64,000 bases of DNA from Allorhodopirellula heiligendammensis (GCF_007860105.1 NZ_SJPU01000003.1:744001-808000), one strand, 5' to 3'; positions 9,100 to 19,330 are shown, numbered from the stretch's first letter. Notes: generated by a model not told the origin, from the sequence alone. Made by a program: numbers and translations.

Positions 9100-12000
9100 T
9101 CAATCTTGCGGGCGCTCGCTAGCCACATGGGGCTCATGTTCGAAGATCTCGCTTAACGGCCCGTCATGTTCATCGCGAAGTAGCGTCTTCCCGTCGGCCA
9201 TCTTTGCAAAGATGTAGTAGAGGCCAGGAATGAGGAAGACGCCAATTACCGTCCCTAAAAGCATGCCGCCTACAGCGGTGGTGCCGATCGTGCGGTTGCC
9301 GATTGCGCCCGGTCCAGTGGCTCGGACCAAGGGAATCAATCCTGCGATGAATGCGAACGAAGTCATCAGAATCGGCCTGAAACGCAAACGGCCACCCTCG
9401 ATACCTGCCTCGATCAGCGACAAACCTTCTTGGCGGCGTTGGACCGCAAATTCGATGATTAGAATAGCATTCTTGCCCAACAAACCTACCAGCATGACCA
9501 GGCCGATCTGGCAGTAAACATCGTTGGCCAATCCCATGGCTTTGAGGAGCAGGAATGAGCCAAATAGACCCACCGGGAGGGAGGTGATCACGGCCAAGGG
9601 CAGTAGAAAACTTTCATACTGCCCAACCAGCACGAGGTATACAAAGACAACCACGATCAAGAAGATATAGATTGCGGTGTTGCCCTTCCGAGCCTCGTCA
9701 TACGACAAGCCTTGCCAGCCGATGCCATATCCGTTTGGTAGTGTTTCTTCGGCAACTTTCTTAATTGCTTCAATCGCTTGTCCGGTACTGTACCCATTCG
9801 CAGGTGCACCTTGGATCATTGCGGTCAAGTAAAGATTGTATCGATTGATCTCATTGAGACCCTGCATTTTCTCGACTTTCATGAATGCCGAGTAGGGAAC
9901 GTTATCGCCTTTGTCGTTGATTACAAATAGGTTGTCTAAATCCTCTGGATACCTTCGGAATCTCGGCAGGGCCTGCACGTAGACCTTGTAGAACTGGTTG
10001 AAGCGAACAAAGCCCTGCTCCCAAGTACTGCCGACGACAATCGAGAGATTATCCAAGGCATCACCAATGGATACACCTTTCTGCATCGCTTTATCGTTGT
10101 CGATCTTGATTTCGTATTGGGGGTAGTTACTCGCGAAGAAAGTGAATAGCCCTTTCATCTCTTTGCGTTTTGCCAAGGCCGCCATGAAATCATCGGTAAT
10201 TTCGCCGAAACGCTCGTAGTCATCACTGTTTGTCTTGTCGAGCAAGCACAGTGAGAATCCACCGGCCGCACCAAAACCAGGAACTGCGGGCGGCTCAAAA
10301 AACTCCAGTTTCACGTTGGAGATATCCGCGCCCTTTTCCTCGAGCTCCTCAATGATTTCTTTGGACGTTCGTTCGCGATCAGACCAATTCTCCAGGTTAA
10401 TAATGCAGGTCCCTGCATTGGATCCTCGGCCTTCGGTGAGCACCTCATAGCCGGCCAGTGATGAGACCGATGTCACCTCAGGAATGGTTTTACAGATTTT
10501 TGCCAGTTCGGACGCTTTGGAGTTGGTGTATTCCAGTGTTGAGCCAGGTGGCGTCTGAATAATGCCATAAATCATGCCTTGGTCTTCAAGAGGAATAAAT
10601 CCGCTAGGCAACACTGTATTGACAAAGACAATGCCGTAAGCGAAGGCGCCGATGAGAATCATCGTTACCAGTCGCCGGGTCACGATTCGCCGCAGAATTG
10701 CTGCGTAGCCTCCTGTCACCGCTTCCACACCACGATCGAACGCGTGCAGGAAAATACCGAGGGGACCACGTTTCTTAACTTCACCCGGCTCGCTGCCTGA
10801 TAATACCGATCGCATCGTGAAGGCGACCAGCACGCCAAAGATCGCCGAGATCACCATCTCCTTCGTCTGGTTCATTTCAACTTGCTCGGCGGCGAGTTCA
10901 TGCACGAGCTCGACTTGCAACAGATAGTAAAGTCCGACGCCCGCGGCCGCGCCAAACAATACTGCCAGCATCGCCCGGACGATGTTGGCCCCACTGCCGA
11001 ACATTCGCTTGATCGAGCGGTTGGTGAATCCCACCAGACCATGCTGTTCTCGATGGCCGTGAACGTGCGGTTTCAGGATCATCGCACACAGAACCGGTGT
11101 TAGCGTAAGAGCGACCACACCCGACAGCACGATCGACATCGCCATCGTTAGACCGAACTGGCGGTAGAACACACCGACGGGTCCGGGCATGAATGTCACG
11201 GGGATGAACACGGCAGTCATCGTCATTGTGATGGCGATGATGGCTCCGCTGATTTCGTGCATGACCTCCCGCGTCGCCGCGTAGGGCGAGAGATGCTTCG
11301 ACGCCATTTTTTCGTGCACTGCTTCGACGACTACGATGGCGTCATCAACCACCACCCCGATCGCTAGCACCAGCGCAAAGAGCGTGATCAGGTTGATCGA
11401 CATCCCGAACATCAGCATGAAGAAGAACGTTCCGATCAGCGAGACCGGAACCGCCAGGGTTGGGATCAGAGTGCTGCGGAAGTCTCCAAGAAACAGATAG
11501 ACGACCAGGGAAACGAGGATGAATGCCTCGAATAAGGTATGCAGCACTTTTTCGATCGACGCGTCAAGAAATCGAGAAACGTCATACGTGACGGCGTAAT
11601 CCATGCCCGGTGGAAATGACTCCTTCATCTCCTCGAGCTTCTCTTTGACCTTTTCAATGATCTCGGTGGCATTCGATCCGGGGGTCTGTTTGAGCACGAT
11701 CGCCGCGGAAGGGAGGCCATCTAGGTCCGAATAAAGATCATAAAAAGATGACCCTAACGAGACCTCAGCGACGTCTCGGATCCGCAAGATTTCGCCGTTA
11801 GGGTTAGACCTCAAGATGATGTCTGCGTACTGCTCCGGTTTGTTATAGCGACCGATCCATGTCAGCACATACTCTACCGTTTGTGACGTAGTTCCTGTCG
11901 CCTGGCCCAAGCGTCCTGGCGAGCCAATCATACTTTGCTCTTTAATCGCCTCCATGATTTCTTCAGTCGAGATTTTATAGGCACGCATGCGCTCCAGATC

Positions 12001-12567
12001 GAGTTCGACCCGCATGGCGTAGGCGCGGTTGCCCAGGATTTTCGCACTTCCGATACCAGGAGTTCGATACACCTCCGGTAGAATGTTGCTCGAGGTGTAG
12101 TTGTAAAGAAAATTCTGATCGACGTTTTTATCTGAACTGAAAATGTTCACGTACATCAGCATGCTGGTCATGTTCTGCATGACGATGATGCCCTCTCGCT
12201 CGACAATCGGCGGGAGTTGGTTGCGGATCATCTGAATCCGATTGTTAACGTTCAGCACCGCCACGTTGGGGTCAGTGCCGGGTTCGAAAATAATCTGGAT
12301 TGTTGCTTCCCCCGCACTCGTCGCGGCGGAACTCATATAACGCATGTCCTGGACACCGTTAATCGCTCGCTCCATGATCACGAGCGTGGAGTTGACGAGG
12401 ATCTTGGCACTCGCACCGGGATATGACACCGAGACAATAACGCTCGGCGGCGCGACAGAAGGAAACTGTGAAATGGGCAGCGTTACAATTGCCAGTCCAC
12501 CGAGAAACAGAATGACCAGTGAGATAACGATGGCCAGGGCTGGCCTGTGGAGTATGCGTGCAAACAT
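9100..12567 (-). CDS. RND efflux pump, HAE1/AcrB type, with enlarged central loop
   Basis: This inner-membrane drug/proton antiporter is the motor of the tripartite system. The N-terminus (MFARILHRPALAIVISLVI, then TLPISQFPSVAPPSVIVSVSYPGAS) and helices such as ALVLAIGVVVDDAIVVVEAV, which holds the paired aspartates of the proton relay, identify the HAE1 family. At 1155 residues it is about 100 longer than AcrB. The excess lies around residues 497-622, between the two transmembrane halves, where AcrB has a short amphipathic linker. Here two extra hydrophobic stretches occur (about residues 524-548 and 567-586). It is preceded by the membrane fusion protein (93-bp gap) and followed by the outer membrane factor. 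Confidence 0.94.
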   Translation of the reverse strand: MFARILHRPALAIVISLVILFLGGLAIVTLPISQFPSVAPPSVIVSVSYPGASAKILVNSTLVIMERAINGVQDMRYMSSAATSAGEATIQIIFEPGTDPNVAVLNVNNRIQMIRNQLPPIVEREGIIVMQNMTSMLMYVNIFSSDKNVDQNFLYNYTSSNILPEVYRTPGIGSAKILGNRAYAMRVELDLERMRAYKISTEEIMEAIKEQSMIGSPGRLGQATGTTSQTVEYVLTWIGRYNKPEQYADIILRSNPNGEILRIRDVAEVSLGSSFYDLYSDLDGLPSAAIVLKQTPGSNATEIIEKVKEKLEEMKESFPPGMDYAVTYDVSRFLDASIEKVLHTLFEAFILVSLVVYLFLGDFRSTLIPTLAVPVSLIGTFFFMLMFGMSINLITLFALVLAIGVVVDDAIVVVEAVHEKMASKHLSPYAATREVMHEISGAIIAITMTMTAVFIPVTFMPGPVGVFYRQFGLTMAMSIVLSGVVALTLTPVLCAMILKPHVHGHREQHGLVGFTNRSIKRMFGSGANIVRAMLAVLFGAAAGVGLYYLLQVELVHELAAEQVEMNQTKEMVISAIFGVLVAFTMRSVLSGSEPGEVKKRGPLGIFLHAFDRGVEAVTGGYAAILRRIVTRRLVTMILIGAFAYGIVFVNTVLPSGFIPLEDQGMIYGIIQTPPGSTLEYTNSKASELAKICKTIPEVTSVSSLAGYEVLTEGRGSNAGTCIINLENWSDRERTSKEIIEELEEKGADISNVKLEFFEPPAVPGFGAAGGFSLCLLDKTNSDDYERFGEITDDFMAALAKRKEMKGLFTFFASNYPQYEIKIDNDKAMQKGVSIGDALDNLSIVVGSTWEQGFVRFNQFYKVYVQALPRFRRYPEDLDNLFVINDKGDNVPYSAFMKVEKMQGLNEINRYNLYLTAMIQGAPANGYSTGQAIEAIKKVAEETLPNGYGIGWQGLSYDEARKGNTAIYIFLIVVVFVYLVLVGQYESFLLPLAVITSLPVGLFGSFLLLKAMGLANDVYCQIGLVMLVGLLGKNAILIIEFAVQRRQEGLSLIEAGIEGGRLRFRPILMTSFAFIAGLIPLVRATGPGAIGNRTIGTTAVGGMLLGTVIGVFLIPGLYYIFAKMADGKTLLRDEHDGPLSEIFEHEPHVASERPQD

Positions 12568-12660
12568 GATGTAATGGTGGCGTGGTAGCCGGTGTCACTC
12601 GGCGATCAGGAAACAGGAATTCAGCTGGTCTCGAGCGCGAGACCAGTACGGCAGCAGCGA

Positions 12661-13845
12661 CTATTCCGCGTGATACTTCAAGTGCTTCATCACGTCTTCG
12701 GGAGCTTCATACTCGTACTCAATCTTTTCGCCGTCACGGACCTGCCGGATACCCTCAAAAATGATTTTGTCATTGATGTCGAGACCATCCTTGATCAAGT
12801 AGATGTCATCCTTCTCGCTTGCGATCGTGATGTCTCGTTGGTGGACAACATTGTCCTCATCAACGACGAACGCGTACTTCTTAGCGAGGATTTCATAGGT
12901 CGCTCGCTGCGGAATCACAACCGCGTCGTCAACGACACGACTGAGAATAATGGTGCCGGTCTGACCATGCCGGAGGACTCGGTCGGGACTTTCAAAGTCT
13001 GCTCGAAAGGAGATGTTCCCCGTTTCGTTATTAAAGTCCGCTTCAATCGCACCGATCTTGCCTTCACGAGGATACATCTCACCATTGGCGAGCCGGAGAT
13101 TCACCTTCAGTTGGTCTTTTTCCGCGTCGGCTTGGTAGGCGAGATAGTTTCGCTCGGGCACGTTGAAGTACACCCATAACAAACTGTTGTCCGAGAGCGT
13201 CGTCAGCACATCGCCATCATCAATCAGACTGCCGGGCTGAAAGAGTTGCCGATCAACGATGCCGTTAAACGGTGCCTTGATGTCCGCAAAATCCATCTCA
13301 GCCTGGGCCAGCATCACCTCAGCCTCAGCTGTCGCTAACTCTGCATTCGCCAAATCTACTTCGGGCTTGGCAACAATATTTTTCTCAAACAGCCGCTTGG
13401 TGTTGTCGCGTTTGATTCGCATCAACTCTGCGTGCGCCTTGTCTGCGGCAAGCTTGGCTTCATATAGAATGGGGAGGATCTTAAACATGCGATCACCCTT
13501 CTGAACTAGCTGTCCCTCTTTGACGTCAATTGATTCGAGATACCCACCCTCGAGGGCGCACACCTCAATGTGCCGCCACGCATGGACTTGGCAGACATAC
13601 TCCTGTGTACTCACGACGTCTTCCAGCACTGGACTGGTGACGACAATCTTGTGCTCTATCTCACCTTCTTCGCCGCCTTCGGCATGCTCGCCCTCGCCTG
13701 TACCGTGTTCGCCATCAGCGTGCTCACCTTCACCAGTAGAATGCCCACCAACATACTGGTCCTTGAGTTGCTCCATTTTGTCGCACGCAGGCAGACACAG
13801 GATGAACAATAGAATAACGAATTGAGTGAACGGTGCGATTTTCAT
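12661..13845 (-). CDS. RND efflux membrane fusion lipoprotein (AcrA/HlyD-like)
   Basis: This periplasmic adaptor links the pump to the outer membrane channel. ATG 13845 starts MKIAPFTQFVILLFILCLPAC, a lipoprotein signal with lipobox LPAC. After it comes a low-complexity Gly-Glu-His segment (residues about 33-65) with repeated GEHADGEHG-like units. The adaptor body follows: a lipoyl half (GGYLESIDVKEGQLVQKGD), a helical hairpin rich in Ala/Glu (LANAELATAEAEVMLAQAE), the second lipoyl half (IKAPFNGIVDRQLFQPG) and beta-barrel/membrane-proximal domains. It has 394 residues, the usual AcrA size. The in-frame extension upstream to 14124 has no coding character. The His/Glu-rich stretch could bind metal ions, which is inference. 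Confidence 0.9.
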   Translation of the reverse strand: MKIAPFTQFVILLFILCLPACDKMEQLKDQYVGGHSTGEGEHADGEHGTGEGEHAEGGEEGEIEHKIVVTSPVLEDVVSTQEYVCQVHAWRHIEVCALEGGYLESIDVKEGQLVQKGDRMFKILPILYEAKLAADKAHAELMRIKRDNTKRLFEKNIVAKPEVDLANAELATAEAEVMLAQAEMDFADIKAPFNGIVDRQLFQPGSLIDDGDVLTTLSDNSLLWVYFNVPERNYLAYQADAEKDQLKVNLRLANGEMYPREGKIGAIEADFNNETGNISFRADFESPDRVLRHGQTGTIILSRVVDDAVVIPQRATYEILAKKYAFVVDEDNVVHQRDITIASEKDDIYLIKDGLDINDKIIFEGIRQVRDGEKIEYEYEAPEDVMKHLKYHAE

Positions 13846-14589
13846 GATGGGTACTTGGGAGGTGCTGACTGGGTCGCGGCCCAGTCGACATGGTAGAAAT
13901 CGTATTGGGGCAAGGATATCGTTGAGTGTCAAAGACCCTCGTATCCATTCATCTTTTGCCGACCCAGCGAACTTCGGCCGGGCTTGGCACTCTCGGCTGC
14001 GGTCGACACGCTGTGCAGAAAAAATGGGCAGTACAAAGCCAGCGACAGGGTGGTGCATTGCGGGATCAGAGAATGTTGGCTGCAATCGAAGGGGCGGATC
14101 TGCAAATTGCGGTATCGTGTGCAAAAGTTTGCATGCAATGTTGGTGAATCAATCTGCACCCTAGCCCCGTCGATCTATCTGAGTTGGCAGATGGAAACCG
14201 CCAAAACACAATGTTTCTGATTGAAAAAGTGTTCCAGAGGAATCTGTCTCTGCATGAGAACAGGTATCAAACGCAGAAAAAGCAAATTCCGGACCAAACC
14301 GAAAGAGGGGGTGTCTGTTAGCTCTTTGGACTCAGTGCTGATCTTCACGGAGCATTGATTTGTGAGCGGCCAGAATCCCCAGCCGAGGATCTTGGCGTGA
14401 GGGTTGTTTATTGCCTCGTGCGATGGCGCCTTGTGCGATGGCAATAAGATGCTGAAACGCAAACACGTGTCGTCTCAGCCGAGATAGGCAGCTGCGAGAG
14501 ATCTCCGGCGGGTGATGGCGCATGCGATCACCGCCGCTCAGTCGGAATCTTTCACGCGTTGGGCGCCCATGCGGGCGGGGCGAGCCAGT
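13846..14589. promoter_or_regulatory. Non-coding upstream region of the efflux operon with short palindromes
   Basis: No credible gene is visible; the open frames here are short and compositionally random. Near 14101-14138 a cluster of related boxes occurs: GCAAA/TTTGC arms around two bases (14121-14132) overlap the perfect palindrome TTGCATGCAA (14129-14138). They lie about 280 bp upstream of the membrane fusion protein start and could form an operator for a TetR/MarR-like regulator. No such regulator gene is present in this part of the window. Confidence 0.25.
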
Positions 14590-15087
14590 TTAGTCGCGGC
14601 GCGGCAGGACCCAGTCAGCGCGTGGGAAATGGCAGGTGTAGCCGTGGGGGATACGTTCCAGGTAGTCTTGGTGCTCGGGTTCGGCTTCCCAAAAATCACC
14701 CACCGGCTCGACTTCGGTCACAACCTTGCCGGGCCAGACTCCTGCGGCATTGACGTCGGCGATGGTATCGAGTGCGACCTGGCGCTGAGCCTCGTCGACA
14801 TAGTAAATTGCCGATCGGTAGGAGGTTCCTCGATCATTACCCTGCTGATTGGGAGTCGACGGATCATGGATCTGAAAGAAGAATTCCAGTAGCTTGCGAT
14901 AGCTGATGACGTCCGGATCGAACAGGATTTCGATAGCCTCGGCATGGGTGCCATGCTGCCGATAGGTTGCGTTGGGGACGTCGCCACCGGAGTAACCGAC
15001 GCGAGTTTGCTCCACGCCTGGCAGTTTGCGGATGAGGTCTTGCATGCCCCAAAAACACCCGCCGGCGAGCACTGCACGCTGAGTCAT
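14590..15087 (-). CDS. msrA: Peptide-methionine (S)-S-oxide reductase
   Basis: MsrA reduces the S epimer of methionine sulfoxide in proteins, a repair step against oxidative damage. The 165-residue product has the catalytic GCFWG motif at residues 10-14, followed by the family block [19 protein letters not shown] and the later [28 protein letters not shown] single Cys near the C-terminus (GYTCHF) could serve as the resolving residue. The gene is monocistronic on the minus strand, with a divergent promoter region shared with the hydrolase gene to its right. Confidence 0.95.
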   Translation of the reverse strand: MTQRAVLAGGCFWGMQDLIRKLPGVEQTRVGYSGGDVPNATYRQHGTHAEAIEILFDPDVISYRKLLEFFFQIHDPSTPNQQGNDRGTSYRSAIYYVDEAQRQVALDTIADVNAAGVWPGKVVTEVEPVGDFWEAEPEHQDYLERIPHGYTCHFPRADWVLPRRD

Positions 15088-15307
15088 CGTTTGGTTCTCT
15101 TATTTCAGAGGGGTTGATTCGACAAGCATTGATCGTCGTCCAATCCGCTCTCGCTGGCAATCCCAGCTATCCGAGCAATGCAGGTCCTCGGGCAAATTCC
15201 CTGCAAACCGCCCCGGGTTGGGTTAAAATGTCCACAGCCTCTCGCGTTTCGTTGCGACAATATTTGGACGACTTTGCTGGACTTCTTTCCGCCTTACCTT
15301 GCCATTG

Positions 15308-16285
15308 ATGATCATGTTCCACCGCTGCCATTTTGATCTTGCATCTGTACTTCGTGGACGCTGCTTGGTGTGGGGGATAGGCATGTTGTCCTGCGTGGCT
15401 CTGTTTGGTCCGTCGCCCTCTGCCTGGGCACAGCGACCGGGTAAACCTGCGACACAAAAGCCAAAAGACCCAGCCCTGGAGCCTCGTTCCGAAACGCTGG
15501 CCACCAAAGACGGGGTCAATATCACGGTGTATTACTTTCCTTCGGATCAGGGAAAGGATGCCGTTCCAGTGATGATTGTGCATGAGTGGAAAGGACAGGC
15601 AGCACCCTATCTGAAATTATGCAACGCGCTGCGTAAAAAGGGATTCGCAGCGATCGTGGTGGAGTACCGCGGCCATGGTAACAGCAAAACCTATCGCGAC
15701 CTGTCCGGGGCAGAACACGACTTCAATATCTCGACGATGGGGCGACGCGATGCCGATGCCATCATTCGCTATGACATTGAGGAAGCGAAGCAGTTTTTGA
15801 AAGGAGAAAACAACGCGGGTCGTTTGAACCTGAACGCGCTGTGCATGATCGGTGTGGAGGAGGGGGCGATTCTGGCGGGTTACTGGGCGGCGCGAGATTG
15901 GGGAATCCCAAGCGTTGGGCGGATGAAACAGGGGCAGGATGTGAAGGCCCTGGTGTATGTTTCACCGGAGAAAAACCTGCATGGGCTCGCCATGAGTAAC
16001 CCCATCGCCGAGCCGAATCTGATCGGTCTGCCGACGATGATCGTGGCGGGGAAAAGCAGTGCCCAGGGCAGCGAGGCCGAGCGTGTCGGCAGTCGGCTTG
16101 AGACGGTAAAGAAACGCTTCAATCAAGGCACCGCTACGGGCTTTGAATTGCTGCTGCCCAAAACGAGTTTGAGCGGTCCGGCGCTCATCAACGATGAGGC
16201 CACCGTGATTCCCAAAATTATCAAATTTCTGAAAAGCAACGTCCGGGTGAGCAAGGCCGAGAATCCCTGGATTGACCGTCCTTAA
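15308..16285 (+). CDS. Exported alpha/beta-hydrolase-like protein, probably catalytically inactive
   Basis: The 325-residue product begins at ATG 15308; a TTG at 15299 is in frame but less likely. The signal peptide ends SAWAQ, typical of type I cleavage. The body has alpha/beta-hydrolase features: VPVMIVHEWKG after the first strands, GFAAIVVEYRGHG, and a nucleophile-elbow position reading MIGVEEGAILAG at about residue 181. The expected GxSxG appears as GVEEG, with Glu in the place of the catalytic Ser, so hydrolase activity is doubtful. The 3' end overlaps the convergent gene by four bases. The substrate or partner is unknown. Confidence 0.7.
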   Translation: MIMFHRCHFDLASVLRGRCLVWGIGMLSCVALFGPSPSAWAQRPGKPATQKPKDPALEPRSETLATKDGVNITVYYFPSDQGKDAVPVMIVHEWKGQAAPYLKLCNALRKKGFAAIVVEYRGHGNSKTYRDLSGAEHDFNISTMGRRDADAIIRYDIEEAKQFLKGENNAGRLNLNALCMIGVEEGAILAGYWAARDWGIPSVGRMKQGQDVKALVYVSPEKNLHGLAMSNPIAEPNLIGLPTMIVAGKSSAQGSEAERVGSRLETVKKRFNQGTATGFELLLPKTSLSGPALINDEATVIPKIIKFLKSNVRVSKAENPWIDRP

Positions 16286-16731
16286 AACCTTGGTCGGTTG
16301 ATAACCTCACGGAGGAGGAATGCTTGACGCAGTCCATCCGGCTTGCGAATCATTTCCTTGAGGGCATCTGCGGGGGTGGGGCCCGATTGTCGTCGACGGT
16401 CGCTGAGACCGCCGATCTTCGCCTCGGCCATCGCAGGTGACGACGAAGGATCGCCAGCAGTTGCATGGTGGCTTCGTTGATTTGGATCCTCATCAACGTG
16501 GACCGCATCGATCATTTCGATGTCGCGTTCGTCTAGGATTTCATCCTCATCGTCGTCGTAATATCCAGTGGCGGTGTCGACGACGCGTTCCCGATTCGCA
16601 TTGGAATAGGGGCTGGGGCGAGAGCGGGTTTGTTGCTCACGCTGCTGCTCCGCCTCCGCCCGCCATTGAGCCTGTTTGCGTTGACGCATTTCAGCAGCTT
16701 GACGCAAGAAATCTTCAAGGTCTTTCGACAT
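16282..16731 (-). CDS. Hypothetical charged protein downstream of floA
   Basis: The 149-residue product has an N-terminal amphipathic, probably coiled-coil segment rich in Gln, Arg and Glu (residues 5-38), then an acidic patch (YYDDDEDEILDERD), and a C-terminal block (PADALKEMIRKPDGLRQAFLLREVINRP) that looks conserved and helical. It has no signal peptide or membrane segment. It lies 23 bp downstream of floA and is probably co-transcribed, so a partner role at flotillin-like membrane sites is possible. I do not recognise the family. Confidence 0.65.
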   Translation of the reverse strand: MSKDLEDFLRQAAEMRQRKQAQWRAEAEQQREQQTRSRPSPYSNANRERVVDTATGYYDDDEDEILDERDIEMIDAVHVDEDPNQRSHHATAGDPSSSPAMAEAKIGGLSDRRRQSGPTPADALKEMIRKPDGLRQAFLLREVINRPRF

Positions 16732-16754
16732 TGTGGCAATCTTTCCGAGAGGGA

Positions 16755-17840
16755 TTATTGGTGAGCGTTAATACTGGCCGATTCGCTCCCCTGTCCCGAT
16801 AACGAGCGGCGCATCTCGGTATCAGCGATGACATTTTGCATGCGGTAGTAGTCCATGATCATGAGTTTCCCGCTGCGGAATGCTTCGGCCATCGCATGGG
16901 GCACTGCCGCTTCGGCTTCGACGACCTGAGCTCGACTCTGCTCGATACGGGCTTGCATTTCCTGCTCTTCGGCCACGGCTTCGGCCCGCTTGCTTTCGGC
17001 GTTGGCTCGTGCGACTGCGGTATCCGCCTCGGCTTGATCGGCCTGCAGGCGAGCACCGATATTAGCCCCAACATCAATGTCGGCGATGTCAATGGAGACG
17101 ATTTCAAACGCGGTTTGGGAGTCCAGTTTTTTGGCCAAGACCGTTTTGCTGATGACATCGGGGTTTTCTAAGACCGCTTTGTGATTGGCAGCGCTGCCGA
17201 TCGCGCTAACGATCCCTTCACCGACCCGAGCGATAATCGTTTCCTCGGTCGCCCCGCCGATCAACTGCTGCAAATTAGCACGCACGGTCACGCGCGCTTT
17301 GACTTTCAACTGGATACCGTCTCGCGCGACTGAATCGAGCGACGGTTTTGCCGAACCGCGTGGAGGGCAATCGATGACTTTGGGGTAGACGCTCGTCTGC
17401 ACGGATTCGAGGACATCCCGCCCTGCCAGGTCGATCGCCGTGGCTTCGCGAAAAGTGAGCGAGATCGTTTTGGCCTTTTTGGCGGCAATCAACGCCCGGA
17501 TCACTTGCTGCACATTCCCGCCGGCGAGGTAGTGTGCCTCCAGGGCGCCGCCGGTCAATTCAGGATCGTCGAGCCCGGCTTGGGTCGCCATGATTTTGGC
17601 CCTCACAATCGCCCGACTGTTGACTTTGCGAAAGCTCATCGCGATGAGGTCGGAGAAACCGATGTTGGACTTCGTAAGCACCGACTGGATCCAAAGACCA
17701 AAGTATTTCGCGAAGACGAAAAATACTAATAGAATCAGGACAAAGACGAGCAGAGCACCGATCAATACAAGCGTATTGAAATTGCCCAACCCCGCACCAA
17801 GGGTGAAATTCCAGTCGAGGGTTGGCAGGAGAGGGTTCAT
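16755..17840 (-). CDS. floA: Flotillin-like protein FloA
   Basis: FloA scaffolds functional membrane microdomains. The 361-residue product has a hairpin-like hydrophobic region near the N-terminus ([31 protein letters not shown], residues about 26-56, beginning just after GNF). An SPFH/PHB-like domain follows, with [19 protein letters not shown] and a long Ala/Glu coiled coil ([19 protein letters not shown]). This arrangement matches the YqfA/FloA family rather than classical flotillin. I prefer ATG 17840 ([10 protein letters not shown]); a GTG at 17858 adds six residues. The small charged protein gene follows closely. Confidence 0.9.
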   Translation of the reverse strand: MNPLLPTLDWNFTLGAGLGNFNTLVLIGALLVFVLILLVFFVFAKYFGLWIQSVLTKSNIGFSDLIAMSFRKVNSRAIVRAKIMATQAGLDDPELTGGALEAHYLAGGNVQQVIRALIAAKKAKTISLTFREATAIDLAGRDVLESVQTSVYPKVIDCPPRGSAKPSLDSVARDGIQLKVKARVTVRANLQQLIGGATEETIIARVGEGIVSAIGSAANHKAVLENPDVISKTVLAKKLDSQTAFEIVSIDIADIDVGANIGARLQADQAEADTAVARANAESKRAEAVAEEQEMQARIEQSRAQVVEAEAAVPHAMAEAFRSGKLMIMDYYRMQNVIADTEMRRSLSGQGSESASINAHQ

Positions 17841-18083
17841 GGAGATTCTCAGAGACACGTGCGGGTGAGGGAGGTCGAGTGGCGGTTCCTTCGCTCAGCC
17901 ATTGTAACATCGGCAGGACCGGAATTGACGGCAGGTCCGTGAAATAAAACGAGACCGTGGGGCGACGTGGTCGGTCACGCTGTGGCTGTGCGGTGACTTC
18001 CCAGCCGTTATACTCCTGCCCTGTATCGAGCCGCCGGGCTCGAGGTATTGAAACGAACAACCTGAGCGAAGTGAGCAAAAAAG

Positions 18084-19259
18084 ATGGCGAAGCGACCCCT
18101 GAATGTTGGTTTGATTGGCGGCGGCGGCGGTGCTTTTATCGTCCAGCCTCACCAACGTGCGATCCATTTCGATGGCACCCGACGGGTGACGGTTGCGGCG
18201 CTCCACCCCGACGCCAAAATTGCCCAGTCCGAAGCGGCTGCCTGGGACTACCCTATCAAGGGCTACGACAGTTACGACGAAATGATTGAGCAGGAGTCTG
18301 CCAAACCGATCGGCGAGCGGATTGATTATGCGCTGATCGTTACGCCCAACCACGTTCATTTTGATCCGGCGATCAAATGCGTGCGAGCTGGCATTCCCGT
18401 GTTCTGCGAAAAACCGCTGACGATCAATTTGGACGAAGCCAAACAGCTCGTCGCTGCGGTCAAGGAAGCCCAGGTGCCTTTCGCCGTCTCGCACACCTAT
18501 CTCGGTCACTGGACGAGCCGCTTCTCACGGTTCATCGTCACCAGTGGTCTGCTCGGCGACGTGCGCTGGGTCGACTCGTACTACCTGCAGGGGTGGTTGG
18601 CCGAACGGACCGAAGACTCAGGCAACGCGCAGGCCGAGTGGCGTGTCGACCCCAAGAAATCGGGCGCGAGCTTGTGCGGCGGAGATATCGGCACCCACGC
18701 GTTGATGCAGCTCCGCTACGTCACCGGATTGAATGTGGACCGAGTGCAAGCACACCTGGAAACTTACGTGAAAGGCCGGATGCTCGACGATCACTTCACC
18801 AGCTACGTTGAATTGTCCAACGGTGGCAAAGGTATCGTCCGCGCTTCGCAAATCGCGATCGGCCACAAGAATGATCTCGGTATCGAAGTCAACGGTACCA
18901 AGGGCACGCTGTCATGGCGTCAGGAGTTCCCCGAGGAAGTGAAAATCCAACTGCCGGGACAGCCCGATCGCACCTATTTCCGTGGAGCAGTTTCAGCCAA
19001 CGACGGCTTCTTGGGCGATTTGCCCGAAGACCTGATGGCCGAACCCAACGTCCCCGCAGGGCACCCCGAAGCGTTCCACGACGCCTTCGCGAGACTGCAC
19101 CGCTGCTTCGAAGCCGACGTGCGGCTGTACAACGATGGGAAACCATTTGACTGCGATGGCAGCAAATATGCCAACATCGACGACGGCTACACCGGCATGG
19201 CATTCATCGAAGCGGCCGTGAAAAGCTCGAAAGACGGCAACGTTTGGGTGCAGATGTAA
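18084..19259 (+). CDS. Gfo/Idh/MocA-family NAD(P)-dependent oxidoreductase
   Basis: The 391-residue cytoplasmic protein has an N-terminal Rossmann fold (VGLIGGGGGAF at residues 8-18) and the family lysine motif in PVFCEKPLT at about residue 110. A C-terminal alpha/beta domain includes GGDIGTHALMQLRYVTG, with the His expected near the active site. Members oxidise or epimerise sugars, inositols and related compounds. The substrate cannot be read from the sequence. The gene stands alone; lipA converges on it from the right. Planctomycetes commonly carry many such genes. Confidence 0.9.
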   Translation: MAKRPLNVGLIGGGGGAFIVQPHQRAIHFDGTRRVTVAALHPDAKIAQSEAAAWDYPIKGYDSYDEMIEQESAKPIGERIDYALIVTPNHVHFDPAIKCVRAGIPVFCEKPLTINLDEAKQLVAAVKEAQVPFAVSHTYLGHWTSRFSRFIVTSGLLGDVRWVDSYYLQGWLAERTEDSGNAQAEWRVDPKKSGASLCGGDIGTHALMQLRYVTGLNVDRVQAHLETYVKGRMLDDHFTSYVELSNGGKGIVRASQIAIGHKNDLGIEVNGTKGTLSWRQEFPEEVKIQLPGQPDRTYFRGAVSANDGFLGDLPEDLMAEPNVPAGHPEAFHDAFARLHRCFEADVRLYNDGKPFDCDGSKYANIDDGYTGMAFIEAAVKSSKDGNVWVQM

Positions 19260-19330
19260 AGCTGGCCGTGTCGCCGGAGATCGTCGCGCCGGAGGCCCGC
19301 TCTCCTCGTACCGTTCGATACCGCCGCATG

